Notes: a model not told the origin generated them from the sequence alone. DNA of 64,000 nucleotides from Planctomycetota bacterium (GCA_035384565.1 DAOOIT010000021.1:22804-86803); one strand, 5' to 3'. Counted from the first letter of the stretch, positions 55,347 through 63,879 are shown. A program made the numbers and translations.

Positions 55347-56693
55347 TCACGGCTCCGCCGTCAGCGGGCCGTAGGTGCCCGGCATGCGGTCGCGCGGGCC
55401 GATGCTCCGCCAGTGCCCCACCCACCACAGCGGTTCGCGGGCCGCCAGGTCCGCCTCGCACCAGGCCACCCCGTCGCGCCCCTGGTTCGAGGCCAGGATG
55501 CGTCCCAACGGGTCTATGACCATGCTATTGCCGTCGTATACAGAAGGCACAAGGTAGAGGCCGTTGTCGCGGGCGCGCACGCGGAAGACGGTTTCGCCCT
55601 CCACGCGCCCCTCTTTGTCCGCGAAGGTGGTGCCCCAGGTGGGTGCGAAGAGGATTTCGGCGCCCCGCAGGGCAAAGGCCGCCGCCGCCTCGGGGAAGAA
55701 CCAGTCGTAACAGATCTGGATCGCCACGACGCCGAAGTCGGTCTTGAACACGGGGTACTCGCCGCCCGGGGCGATGCCCTTGAGCCACTCCTCGCGGGGC
55801 AGGTGCACTTTGCGATAGGTGCCGGCGAGCCGCCCCTCGCGGTCGAGCAGCACGGCCGTGTTGTAGAGGAGGTCGCCGTCGCGCTCCATCAGCCCGGCCA
55901 CCACCCACAGGCGGCCGCGGCGGGCCGCCTCGCCCAGGGCCTTGGTCGAGGGGCCGGGGACCGGCTCGGCCACGTCGGCGACCGACTTGTTCGTGCCCAC
56001 GAGCGTCAGCGCCTCGGGCAGGCACACGATGTCGAGGCCCAGCTTGCCCGCGGCGTCCACCTGCTCGCAGAAGCGCTTCAGGTTGCCTTCGGGCGTGCCG
56101 CCCTTGGGGCGCAGGTAGACGGTGCCGATCTTCACCTTCCGCGCCGCCGGCATCGGGGCCGGCCGTACGCTCGCGCGCTTCCAGAGCACCGAGCCGCCCT
56201 GGGGCCACTTGACTTCGAGCGACAGCCGCGCGCCGTCGGCCTCCTTCGGCGCGACGAGGACGTCGCTGAACCTCTTCTTCCCGCCCTCCCCTGCCGGCCC
56301 GCGCACGTACTCGCCCGCCGGGTGCACGGCCTCGCCCTTTGCCGTCCACAGCACCCGCACGAGCGCCGAGCGGAGGGGCGAGGGGATGTCGCGGAGTTCA
56401 CAGCGCACCTCGATGGCGTACGCCTGCCCGCCCCGGATGCCCCGGAGGTCCTGCGTCACGCCGCCCACGGCGAACGGCTGGCCTGCGCTTTCCACCCGCA
56501 GGCCGCCCTGGGCCAATGTTGCCGTGCAGCCGGCCTTGTCCCACACGGGCCGCAGCGCCGTCCACCCTGCGGGCAGGCCGCCCTGCCCTGGCTGCGTGAA
56601 GTCAGGGTTGGCCACCAGTTCGGGCGGCTCGCCTTCGGCCGCCAGCGCGCACGCCAGCGCGCCCAGCATCAGCACGCCTGTCAGAGTCGTCAC
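55347..56693 (-). CDS. Exported carbon-nitrogen hydrolase (nitrilase superfamily)
   Basis: 448 residues from a GTG at 56693, with AAGGAG upstream. A signal-like stretch (GVLMLGALACALAAEG) is followed by a beta-sandwich domain (about 25-180, NPDFTQPGQGGLPAGW) and the nitrilase fold. The catalytic triad is visible: E227 (CLPEALTL), K295 (YRKVHLP) and C328 (QICYDWFFPE). Such enzymes hydrolyse amides or nitriles; the substrate is unknown. Export plus a sugar-binding-like N domain suggests an amide on a glycan or peptide. It is separate from the downstream TPR operon, which has its own promoter. Confidence 0.85.
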   Translation of the reverse strand: MTTLTGVLMLGALACALAAEGEPPELVANPDFTQPGQGGLPAGWTALRPVWDKAGCTATLAQGGLRVESAGQPFAVGGVTQDLRGIRGGQAYAIEVRCELRDIPSPLRSALVRVLWTAKGEAVHPAGEYVRGPAGEGGKKRFSDVLVAPKEADGARLSLEVKWPQGGSVLWKRASVRPAPMPAARKVKIGTVYLRPKGGTPEGNLKRFCEQVDAAGKLGLDIVCLPEALTLVGTNKSVADVAEPVPGPSTKALGEAARRGRLWVVAGLMERDGDLLYNTAVLLDREGRLAGTYRKVHLPREEWLKGIAPGGEYPVFKTDFGVVAIQICYDWFFPEAAAAFALRGAEILFAPTWGTTFADKEGRVEGETVFRVRARDNGLYLVPSVYDGNSMVIDPLGRILASNQGRDGVAWCEADLAAREPLWWVGHWRSIGPRDRMPGTYGPLTAEP

Positions 56694-56795
56694 CGCGCAT
56701 CTCCTTTCGCCTCGAGGCCCAACGCGACCACAATGCCCGGAATCGCCCGCGAAAGCAAGCCGCGTTGCGGACGTCCGAGTAGCGCAGGGCCATGG

Positions 56796-56812
56796 CACCT
56801 CCCTGGGAGGTG
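56796..56812. repeat. Perfect 17-base palindrome between divergent genes
   Basis: CACCTCCC-T-GGGAGGTG in the 228-base gap between the nitrilase and MNT genes. It may be a trimmed family B palindrome or a regulator site. Confidence 0.4.
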
Positions 56813-56853
56813 AGGGGGCTGGCGGGAGAAGGGGGCGCCAGACACTGTGGTGC

Positions 56854-56882
56854 TTGACATGCCCGCGGGCCTGTCCTATTCT
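56854..56882 (+). promoter_or_regulatory. Putative promoter of the MNT/HEPN pair
   Basis: A perfect TTGACA (56854-56859), 17 bases, TATTCT (56877-56882), 40 bases before the start. Confidence 0.6.
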
Positions 56883-56921
56883 TGACTATGGAAACGAGCG
56901 GTTGCCGGAAAGGACTGAGCG

Positions 56922-57251
56922 GTGGTCAAGACACGCGACGAGGCGTTGCGGGTGGTTCGCGAATTCCGCGCGCGCCTGGCGGAGATCTACGGCGCCCGTC
57001 TCAGGGGCGTCTACCTCTTCGGCTCGTTCGCCCGGGGTGAGGCGACCGAGGATTCGGATATTGACGTTGCCGTGGTTCTGGCCGGCACGCTCAACCCGTA
57101 CCGCGAGAGCGAGCGCACGAGCGCGATCTTCGGCGAACTGTCCCAGCGCGAGCATTGCCTCCTCGTGCCCTTTTTCCTTTCCGAGGGCGAATACGAGGCG
57201 CAGCAGTCCGCCGTGGACAGGAGCATCGCGGCCGAAGGAGTGCCCGTGTGA
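56922..57251 (+). CDS. Minimal nucleotidyltransferase (MNT) antitoxin
   Basis: 109 residues from a GTG. The polymerase-beta type active site is intact: G34-S35-FARGEATEDSD46-ID48. In HEPN/MNT pairs this enzyme adds AMP to the HEPN nuclease and blocks it. It overlaps the HEPN start by GTGA. A weak AAAGGA lies upstream. Role inferred from the pair; single proteins of this fold can have other targets. Confidence 0.87.
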   Translation: MVKTRDEALRVVREFRARLAEIYGARLRGVYLFGSFARGEATEDSDIDVAVVLAGTLNPYRESERTSAIFGELSQREHCLLVPFFLSEGEYEAQQSAVDRSIAAEGVPV

Positions 57252-57649
57252 AGCAGGACGTTCAGGACCATCTGGCACGGGCCGAGGAACTCCTCCGCGC
57301 GGCCCAGGACCTTGCGCGGCTGGGTTACCCATCTGATTCCATCAGCAGGTCTTACTATGAGCTCGTCCATGCCGCCACGGCCGTGTTGCTGGAGCTGGGC
57401 ATCCAGCGCAGTTCCCATCACGCCGTATGGGCGGCCTTCGGCCAGTTCATCACCGCTCCCGGCCTTCTGGAGGCCCGCTATCACCATGCGGCCATCCGCC
57501 TCTTCGCCGACAGGTCACGCGCCGAGTATCGCGCCAAACCGGGCGGCACGCGTGAGGATGCCGAACGCGACCTGGCCGTCGCTCACGAGTTCGTGGCTGC
57601 CTGTCGCTCCCTTCTCGAACAGCGGGGCCCGCAAGGCGGAACCCGCTGA
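57248..57649 (+). CDS. HEPN-domain toxin
   Basis: A 133-residue helical protein with the HEPN ribonuclease motif R34-SYYELV-H41 (Rx4-6H). It starts at a GTG overlapping the MNT stop, typical of a coupled toxin-antitoxin pair. The second helix region (HHAVWAAFGQFIT) fits the DUF86/HEPN family. Predicted RNA cutter controlled by AMP addition from its partner. No mobile-element signs flank the pair. Confidence 0.85.
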   Translation: MKQDVQDHLARAEELLRAAQDLARLGYPSDSISRSYYELVHAATAVLLELGIQRSSHHAVWAAFGQFITAPGLLEARYHHAAIRLFADRSRAEYRAKPGGTREDAERDLAVAHEFVAACRSLLEQRGPQGGTR

Positions 57650-57708
57650 TTCCCAAGAGGCGGTCGGCCCAGGCCCCGCAGCCCCCCCGTCTGCGAGGAG
57701 CGCATCGA

Positions 57709-58725
57709 ATGAAAGTGTCCCTGTGGTACAACAACCGCGACATCCGCCTCGAGGAGGCGCCCACGCCCCGGCCCGGGCCGAACGAACTGCTCGCCCGCGT
57801 GATGGCCTGCGGCATCTGCGGCAGCGACGTCGTCGAGTGGTACCGCCTGCCCCGCGCGCCCCTGGTGCAGGGCCACGAGGTCGGGGCGCAGGTGGTCGAG
57901 GTGGGCGCCGCGCTGGCGGCCAAGTACAAGCCGGGCGACCGGGTGTTCCTCGCGCCCAAGGTGCCGTGCCTTCAGTGCCGCTATTGCAGGGAGGGCCACT
58001 ATCCCCAGTGCTCCGTGGTCAAGGAGCGGCTGCCGGGCGCTTTTGCGGAATACGTGCTGGTACCCGGAATCATCGCCGAGAACGGCTCGCTGCCTCTGCC
58101 CGACCACGTGACGTATGACCAGAGCACCTTCATCGAGCCCCTGGCCTGCGTGGTGAGAGCGCAACGGCTGGCCCGCGTGAAAGCGGGGCAGAGCCTGCTG
58201 GTGCTGGGCTGCGGCATGTCGGGCCTGCTGCACGTGAAGCTGGCCCGCGCCCAGGGCGCGCGGGTCGTGGCGTCCGACATCAATCCTCGGCGCCTGGCCT
58301 GGGCGCAGAAGGCGGGCGCGGCGGCCACAATCAACGCCGCCGAAGACGTGCCCCGGCGCCTCGTGGCCGAGACGGGGCGCCTGGCCGATGTCGTGGTCCT
58401 GTGCACGTCGGCCCTGTCGGCTTTCGATACCGCCTGGAAGAGCGTGGACCAGGGCGGCACGGTGGTGGTCTTCGCCGTGCCCGGCCCCGAGAAGGCCACC
58501 GTGGTGCCGCTCAACGACTTCTGGCGGAAAGAGATCACGATCCTCACGTCGTACTACTGCGGCCCGCCCGACTGGGAGCAGTCGCTCGACCTCATCGCCT
58601 CGGGCCGGATCGTCGTGGACGACATGATCACCCACGTCCTGCCGCTGAGCCGGACGGCGGAGGGCTTCCGCCTCGTTCTCGATGGCCAGGAGTCGCTCAA
58701 GGTCATCATCCGGCCGAACGAGTAG
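57709..58725 (+). CDS. Zinc-dependent medium-chain dehydrogenase (sorbitol/threonine type)
   Basis: 338 residues. Cytoplasmic NAD(P)-dependent alcohol or polyol dehydrogenase. Catalytic zinc: C37 (GICGSD) and H56-E57 (QGHEVG). Structural zinc: C87, C90, C93 and C101. A Rossmann fold (VLGCGMSGLLHVKLAR) binds the coenzyme. The start at 57709 follows GCGAGGAGCG. Substrate is unknown; sugar alcohols are likely in this context. It is on the same strand as the MNT/HEPN pair, 59 bases away, and may share its transcript. Confidence 0.9.
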   Translation: MKVSLWYNNRDIRLEEAPTPRPGPNELLARVMACGICGSDVVEWYRLPRAPLVQGHEVGAQVVEVGAALAAKYKPGDRVFLAPKVPCLQCRYCREGHYPQCSVVKERLPGAFAEYVLVPGIIAENGSLPLPDHVTYDQSTFIEPLACVVRAQRLARVKAGQSLLVLGCGMSGLLHVKLARAQGARVVASDINPRRLAWAQKAGAAATINAAEDVPRRLVAETGRLADVVVLCTSALSAFDTAWKSVDQGGTVVVFAVPGPEKATVVPLNDFWRKEITILTSYYCGPPDWEQSLDLIASGRIVVDDMITHVLPLSRTAEGFRLVLDGQESLKVIIRPNE

Positions 58726-58749
58726 CGACGCAAGGGGCGGACGGGGTTT

Positions 58750-58797
58750 GTAGTGCGGCCTTCAGGCCGTACCGATACGGGCTGAAGCCCGCACTAC
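58750..58797. repeat. Family C palindromic element between genes
   Basis: GTAGTGCGGCCTTCAGGCCG ... CGGGCTGAAGCCCGCACTAC: outer arms GTAGTGCGG/CCGCACTAC and two inner small palindromes. The other copy is inside pdhC. Confidence 0.75.
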
Positions 58798-58861
58798 AAG
58801 CGTGTGCCGGCTGCGGGCTGCCCGTGGCAATGCCCATGGCGGCAGCGACCGGGGGAACCAG

Positions 58862-59248
58862 ATGAACCTGCTTCATGTTGCAGTGACTGCCAGTTCCGAG
58901 GACCGGGCCGATCGCTTCTACACGGGCCTGCTCGGCCTTCAGAAGGCGCCGCCCAAGGCCCTCCCCGCGGAGATCGGCCGCGCGCTGTTCGGCGTGGACC
59001 GCGAGTTGACGATCATCAACTACACAGGGCCGGCGGCGCACTTCGAGGTGTTCATCTCCCCCGCGGCGCCCGCGGCGGCGCCGCGCATCGAGCACACGTG
59101 CCTCGCCGTCGGGGACCTGCCCGAGTTCCTGCGCAAGTGCGAGCAGCTCCAGTTCGGCATCCTCCGCGTGCCCAAGGGCGCGTCGCTCATCACGTTCGTC
59201 CAGGACGCCGATGGCAATCTGTTCGAGATCAAGGAAAAGAAGGGTTGA
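58862..59248 (+). CDS. VOC-family (glyoxalase/dioxygenase fold) protein
   Basis: 128 residues. Two beta-alpha-beta-beta-beta units: LLHVAVTASSEDRADRFYTGLLG at the start and IEHTCLAVGDLPEFL in the second half, with a late D-ADGNLFEI signature. Metal-binding candidates are H5, H83 and E126. Function within the superfamily (isomerase, lyase, resistance protein) cannot be told. The ATG at 58862 has a weak GGGGA upstream. The family C repeat separates it from the dehydrogenase. Confidence 0.82.
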   Translation: MNLLHVAVTASSEDRADRFYTGLLGLQKAPPKALPAEIGRALFGVDRELTIINYTGPAAHFEVFISPAAPAAAPRIEHTCLAVGDLPEFLRKCEQLQFGILRVPKGASLITFVQDADGNLFEIKEKKG

Positions 59249-59272
59249 ACTCTCGCCACGGAGTGATAAAAT
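59245..59272 (+). promoter_or_regulatory. Putative promoter of the RTX-like gene
   Basis: TTGAAC (59245-59250), 16 bases, TAAAAT (59267-59272), overlapping the VOC stop codon and 37 bases before the next ATG. Confidence 0.5.
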
Positions 59273-59309
59273 TGGGGGCTGGACGGCGAACCGACATGAG
59301 GTACCCGTG

Positions 59310-62165
59310 ATGACTACACGCCGAGCGGTGGTGTGGGCGGTGCTGGCAGCGCTCGCGGCGGGCCTCGGGTGGCAGGCGATGGCCGCCCGCGCGGGCACCG
59401 CGTGCAGGGTCCGGGGCCTGGTGGTCACTCCCGAGGGGCTGCCGGTTGCGGACGTGACGCTGAGCTTCTCGAATGGCCTGCCGCCGCAGGTTACCGACCG
59501 CCTGGGCCTCTACGCCGCCACGGCGCCGGCCGACGGCGAGCCGTGCACGATCACGCCCAGCCGGCCCGGCTACCGCTTCGAGCCCGCTGCGAGAACGGTG
59601 TGGCTGTCGGGCGACGCCGCCGATGCCTGCTTCCAGGCCGTCCGCGAGAACCCCAAGGACGCCCGGCAGAAGCAGGACACCCCGTTCCCCGCCCCGCTCG
59701 GGGCCGTGGATATTGCGGTGTTCGCGATCAACAGCGGCGAGCTGTACGCCACCAGCCGCACCGTGACCCTCGACAACGTGTGCATCGGCAGCCCCACGCA
59801 TTACATGGCCAGCGAGCTGCCGAGCTTCACGGGCGCCACGTGGCAGCCCTACTCGACCGCGCCCCCCTTCACCCTGTCGCCCGGCAACGACCCCAAGACC
59901 GTCTACTTCAAGGTCACCGATGGGGTCGGCGTGTCGGTCGTGGCGTTCGACTCCATCATGCTCCACCAGGCCGAACTGGTGGAGCTGACGGTGGACGGCC
60001 CCGTGAAGACGGGCTACGCGTGGCCCGCGGGCTATGAGAGCTGGTTCTTCTTCACGGCGGCCGCGGCCGACACCTACTCGATCGAGACCTGGCCCGGCAG
60101 CCTCGCCGACACCTACCTGGAGCTCTACGCGGCCGACCAGGCGACCCTGCTCGCCTCGGACGACGACTCGGGCGAGAACGACTGCGCGAAGATTGACCGC
60201 GCCCTGACGCCCGGCATCTACTTCGTCAAGGTGCGCGCCGGCGGCGCGGCCGACACGGGCACCTTCCGCATCGGCGTCTCCACCGGCGACACGAAAGTGA
60301 CCATTCTCTCCCCGCACGGCGACCCCACCGCGACCACGCAACTCGAGGTGGGCAACTCGGAGGTCGTCTTCACCTCGACCGGCCCGGGCATGCTCGAGGT
60401 CGTGTGCCGCTTTGCCGTCGCCCCGGGCACGGTCGCGGGCGTGGCCGACAAGGTGCGGGCCTGCATTGAGCCGGTCGGCCCCCTGCCCCTCGTGTGGCAG
60501 ACGCTGGACGGCGCGCCGTCGGGCTGGGCCGGCACCGTGGCGGGCAAGCCCCCCACCGCCCACAGCGCCATGGGCAAGGCCACCTACAACCCCGCCACGA
60601 GCCGCTACGAGGTCAAGGCCGTCTTCGCCGGCTTGCCCGCCAGCAACGCGGCCTTCGGCCCCAAGAAGCTCTGGGCCCAGGTGGTGGACGGCGCGACCGT
60701 GGTGGCCCAGGCCGAGCAGCCGCTCGAGGTCTTCTTCCCCCGAACCGCCGCCAACAACCCCGGCACGGGCGTCAACGCCGGGCCCAACTGGTTCTACTAC
60801 TGGAAGACCGGCAACGTGTGCGGCGTGACCACCGGATGGGAATACGAGGACGTGCCGAACAACTACGGCTTCTACGTGCCCGGCCAGAACCACATCAACC
60901 TCTGCGACCTCGGCGCCACCTGGAACAGCGGCCCCGAGTTCTACCAGAACGACCTGGGCGCCTGGATCGAGGTGGCCGGCCAGGGCATCGGGCCCCACTG
61001 CACCACCGAGGTCATCGCGCACGAGGGCCTCCACAAGACCATCTTCGAGTCCTGGGCCTTCCTCATCGCCGCCGCCGAGGCCGACGGCGAGGCCAATGGC
61101 GACGCCTACGACGACCCCGACGACGACGGCATCCCCAACGCCTTCGAGGGCTCTTACCTGGGCATCGTCACCGACCCCAACGACCCCGACACCTGGAACA
61201 TGGGCGGCCCCTACGTCACCTATGGCGACCAGGAGATCCGCTGCCGCAAGATCGAACTCACCCCCGGCCTCACCGTCACCGACGCCGCCGACTGGGCCCA
61301 CCCCGGCACCAACTCCTACCCCCGCTACCCCCAGGAGCTCGTCGCGCCCATCGCCGACCAGGACCAGCTCAGCGCCGACGGCACGGGCGGCGGGGACACG
61401 GGACAGGACGACGAGGGCAACCCCGGCAACGACCGCATCCGCCAGCACGGCGACCGCCTCGACAACGCCCAGACCGCCCACGGCGGCGGCGGCGACGACA
61501 AGATCGTGCAGCACGGGCGACGCGGCGCCGACACCCAAACCACCACCGGCGGCACCGGCAACGATGAAATCCGCCAGCGCGGCGGACGCGGCAACGACAC
61601 CCAGACCGCCAACGCCGGCGACGGAGACGACCGGATCGTCCAACGCGGCAAGCGAGGCGACGACGCTCTGGCCGCCGACGGCGGCGAGGGCGACGACGAA
61701 CTCAAGCAGAAGGGCGGCAATGGCGCCGACATCCAGACCGCCACCGGCGGCCCCGGCAACGACGACATCCGCCAGCGCGGCGGCGACAACGACGACACCC
61801 TCACCGCCGCCGGCGGCGAGGGCAACGACTTCATCTGGCAGAAGGGCGGCTCGGGCAACGACACCCTCACCGCCGACGGCGGCGAGGGCAACGACATCGT
61901 CTGGATGGTCGGCGGCGACCGCGACGACACGCTCACGTACCAGGCCAGCCCCGGCAACGACCAGGTCCGCCTCCGCGGCGGCGGGGGCAACGACACGGCC
62001 ACCATCTACGCCAACGGCCAGAGCTTCAGGCTGCTCGACCGCGACGACCGGGTCCTCTACCAGCAGGGCTCCGGCGGCTCGGTCATCTACGCCTACGACA
62101 TCGAATCCCTCACCGTCATCGGCAACGACGGCGTCACCGAAGTCTACACCGGCTCCGCCCCGTGA
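59310..62165 (+). CDS. Large secreted protein with PPC domain, HExxH motif and RTX-like repeats
   Basis: 951 residues. Signal peptide (VVWAVLAALAAGLGWQAMAA), a carboxypeptidase-like beta domain (about 35-100), a pre-peptidase C-terminal (PPC) domain (about 230-330, SWFFFTAAAADTYSIETWPG), further beta domains, then a possible metal-peptidase site H571-EGL-H575 in VIAHEGLHKTIF. The C terminus holds nine tandem 22-residue Gly/Asp repeats (705-902). Calcium-dependent folding after export is likely. The third metal ligand of a peptidase is not identified, so activity is only possible. The ATG at 59310 follows a weak AGG site. Confidence 0.8.
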   Translation: MTTRRAVVWAVLAALAAGLGWQAMAARAGTACRVRGLVVTPEGLPVADVTLSFSNGLPPQVTDRLGLYAATAPADGEPCTITPSRPGYRFEPAARTVWLSGDAADACFQAVRENPKDARQKQDTPFPAPLGAVDIAVFAINSGELYATSRTVTLDNVCIGSPTHYMASELPSFTGATWQPYSTAPPFTLSPGNDPKTVYFKVTDGVGVSVVAFDSIMLHQAELVELTVDGPVKTGYAWPAGYESWFFFTAAAADTYSIETWPGSLADTYLELYAADQATLLASDDDSGENDCAKIDRALTPGIYFVKVRAGGAADTGTFRIGVSTGDTKVTILSPHGDPTATTQLEVGNSEVVFTSTGPGMLEVVCRFAVAPGTVAGVADKVRACIEPVGPLPLVWQTLDGAPSGWAGTVAGKPPTAHSAMGKATYNPATSRYEVKAVFAGLPASNAAFGPKKLWAQVVDGATVVAQAEQPLEVFFPRTAANNPGTGVNAGPNWFYYWKTGNVCGVTTGWEYEDVPNNYGFYVPGQNHINLCDLGATWNSGPEFYQNDLGAWIEVAGQGIGPHCTTEVIAHEGLHKTIFESWAFLIAAAEADGEANGDAYDDPDDDGIPNAFEGSYLGIVTDPNDPDTWNMGGPYVTYGDQEIRCRKIELTPGLTVTDAADWAHPGTNSYPRYPQELVAPIADQDQLSADGTGGGDTGQDDEGNPGNDRIRQHGDRLDNAQTAHGGGGDDKIVQHGRRGADTQTTTGGTGNDEIRQRGGRGNDTQTANAGDGDDRIVQRGKRGDDALAADGGEGDDELKQKGGNGADIQTATGGPGNDDIRQRGGDNDDTLTAAGGEGNDFIWQKGGSGNDTLTADGGEGNDIVWMVGGDRDDTLTYQASPGNDQVRLRGGGGNDTATIYANGQSFRLLDRDDRVLYQQGSGGSVIYAYDIESLTVIGNDGVTEVYTGSAP
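61422..62015 (+). repeat. Nine 66-base repeats encoding RTX-like calcium-binding units
   Basis: Each unit follows xGNDxIxQxGxxGxDTxTAxGG. Each has two 11-residue halves instead of the usual nine-residue RTX step. The last two units are more diverged. Confidence 0.85.
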
Positions 62166-62213
62166 GCCCGCGCCTCCTCTCTCGGGCGGCGGCACCCACC
62201 CCACCTGCGCGGT

Positions 62214-62242
62214 TTGACAGGCCGCGGCGCAGCGGCTATCAT
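62214..62242 (+). promoter_or_regulatory. Putative sigma70 promoter of the GH20-like gene
   Basis: A perfect TTGACA (62214-62219), 17 bases, TATCAT (62237-62242), 48 bases before the ATG at 62290. Confidence 0.65.
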
Positions 62243-62289
62243 CGCAAGAGAACCGTCACGAGGCCCCCGCCCGGTTCCGAGGGCTGCCG

Positions 62290-63390
62290 ATGAATCGCCT
62301 CCTCGTTCTCCTCTCGCTGGCCCCCGCGCTGGCCGCCGCGGCCGCCCGCGACGCGCCGGGCGTCCACGTGATCCCCGCCCCCAAGCGCATCACCCTCGAG
62401 CCAGGCGAGTTCGAGTTCGACGAGTACGCCGCGATCGTGGTGTCGGACCTCGCGACCCGCGGCACGCGCATCGCCGCCCGCGCCGTGCAGCTCGGCCTCC
62501 GCGAGCAGTTCGGGGTGGACGTGCCGATCCTCCGCATCTCCGAAGAGCGCAAGCACGGGCCGCGCAAGGACATCTGGATCGTCGAGCCGCGCACCATCCG
62601 CCCGCCCGACGAGCCGCCCAAGGGCAAGGAGCCCATGGGCGCCGAGCCCGAGCCGCGAGGCCCCGCGCCTGCCGGCTTCGCATCCGACGAACTCACCGCC
62701 CCTCCACGCCCCGCCCCGGCCAAGGGCGGCAAGAAGCCCGAGGAGGAGGAGCGCATGCTCCACTCGCCGGCGCGGACCATCGGCGTCCGCGGCCTCGCCT
62801 TCACCGACGAGATGGTCATCGAGGGCTACTTCATCCGCGTGGACGCCATCGCCGTCGTCATCCACGGCGCATCGGACGCGGGCTCGTTCTGGGGCGCGCA
62901 GACGCTCCTCCAGCTCGTGCGTCCCGCGCGCAAGGGCGGCTTCCTTCGCAAAGGGCGCGGGCCGACCATCCCCTGCCTGTGGATGGCCGATTGGCCCTCG
63001 AACCGCGAGCGCGTGGTGCCGCCGGCCATCCCGGTCCCGGCCGAGCCCGACGCGGCCGAGCGGTTCCTCAGGACCGCCGCGCGCTACAAGCTCAACGGCA
63101 TCGCGCGCGGCGCCGTGCCCGACGACGCGGCGACCCGCGAGCGCCTTCAGTTCGCCGCGCAGTACGCCCCCGTGCCGTGCATCGAGAAGTCGCCCGCCAT
63201 TCCCGGCGCCTCGCCGCTGCTCGCGCTGGCCTTGGAGGCCGCGGCGGAGGGCCGCACGCACCTCGCCCTCGCGGCCTTCGGCGAGGCGGCCTGGGGACCG
63301 CCCGACCCCACGCCCGAGGCATTCCGCCAGCTCTTCCCCGCCGAGGCGCCCGCGCCGCCCTCCGAGGCCACACCGCCCGCGGCGAAGTAG
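62290..63390 (+). CDS. GH20-like protein lacking most of the catalytic barrel
   Basis: 366 residues with a signal-like start (MNRLLVLLSLAPALAAAAA). Residues about 25-90 and 170-220 match the N-terminal alpha/beta domain of beta-hexosaminidases (HVIPAPKRITLEPGEFEF, GYFIRVD, SDAGSFWGAQTLLQLV), with a Pro/Lys-rich insert between them. The following region keeps only a barrel-like beginning (RYKLNGIARG); the acidic D-E pair of GH20 is not seen. It may be a binding protein or a decaying enzyme. A strong promoter precedes it, so it is probably expressed. Confidence 0.7.
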   Translation: MNRLLVLLSLAPALAAAAARDAPGVHVIPAPKRITLEPGEFEFDEYAAIVVSDLATRGTRIAARAVQLGLREQFGVDVPILRISEERKHGPRKDIWIVEPRTIRPPDEPPKGKEPMGAEPEPRGPAPAGFASDELTAPPRPAPAKGGKKPEEEERMLHSPARTIGVRGLAFTDEMVIEGYFIRVDAIAVVIHGASDAGSFWGAQTLLQLVRPARKGGFLRKGRGPTIPCLWMADWPSNRERVVPPAIPVPAEPDAAERFLRTAARYKLNGIARGAVPDDAATRERLQFAAQYAPVPCIEKSPAIPGASPLLALALEAAAEGRTHLALAAFGEAAWGPPDPTPEAFRQLFPAEAPAPPSEATPPAAK

Positions 63391-63471
63391 GCCCTCCAAC
63401 GCCGAGCCCGGCCCCACGCCTGGCGCCTGCGCCCCCCTCCTCGCCAGAGTCTGCGAAACCAGACACCGCGC

Positions 63472-63521
63472 CGCCATACTTGCTCACCTCTCCCGCCGCC
63501 GACAGTTGAGCAACTATGGCG
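63472..63521. repeat. TTGCTCA hairpin 1
   Basis: CGCCATAcTTGCTCA / TGAGCAAcTATGGCG with a 20-base pyrimidine-rich loop; 14 paired bases and one C-C mismatch. Confidence 0.75.
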
Positions 63522-63556
63522 CTTTGGCGATCCGGGCGGCTCGGCGGCCTTTCCGC

Positions 63557-63601
63557 CCATACTTGCTCAATTTCCTCCCCCTCTAGTTTGAGCAAGTATG
63601 G
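63557..63601. repeat. TTGCTCA hairpin 2
   Basis: CCATACTTGCTCAA / TTGAGCAAGTATGG, 14 bp without mismatch, around a 17-base pyrimidine-rich loop. Same stem word as the first hairpin at 27803. Confidence 0.8.
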
Positions 63602-63734
63602 CGCGTTGGCGCTGCGGGGCCTTCCGCGGCTGTTCCCGCCCACCAGAGGAGAAGACAGCCTAAAGACTGGACTCCCAACAGGTTATGCACTCGTTCGTAG
63701 TCCCGGCTTCCGGCGCCGGTGCTTTATCTTCACG

Positions 63735-63879
63735 CCATTCCTCCCCCCTCCCATGCTGGCTCATCCCGCAGATGAGCGAGCATGGCCGGAGACGCGAGAA
63801 TCGCCAATCCTCGCCCTTCTGCCCATGCTGTATCACTCTCCTCCTCACAGGGTTGATACAGCATGGGCGCGCCGCGCCC
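63735..63879. repeat. Two-hairpin intergenic element, copy 2
   Basis: Aligns with 27803-27945 throughout. In hairpin 1 the stem changes from CCATACT/AGTATGG to CCATGCT/AGCATGG, so pairing is kept. Hairpin 2 has the identical 15-bp stem and a changed loop. Confidence 0.85.
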
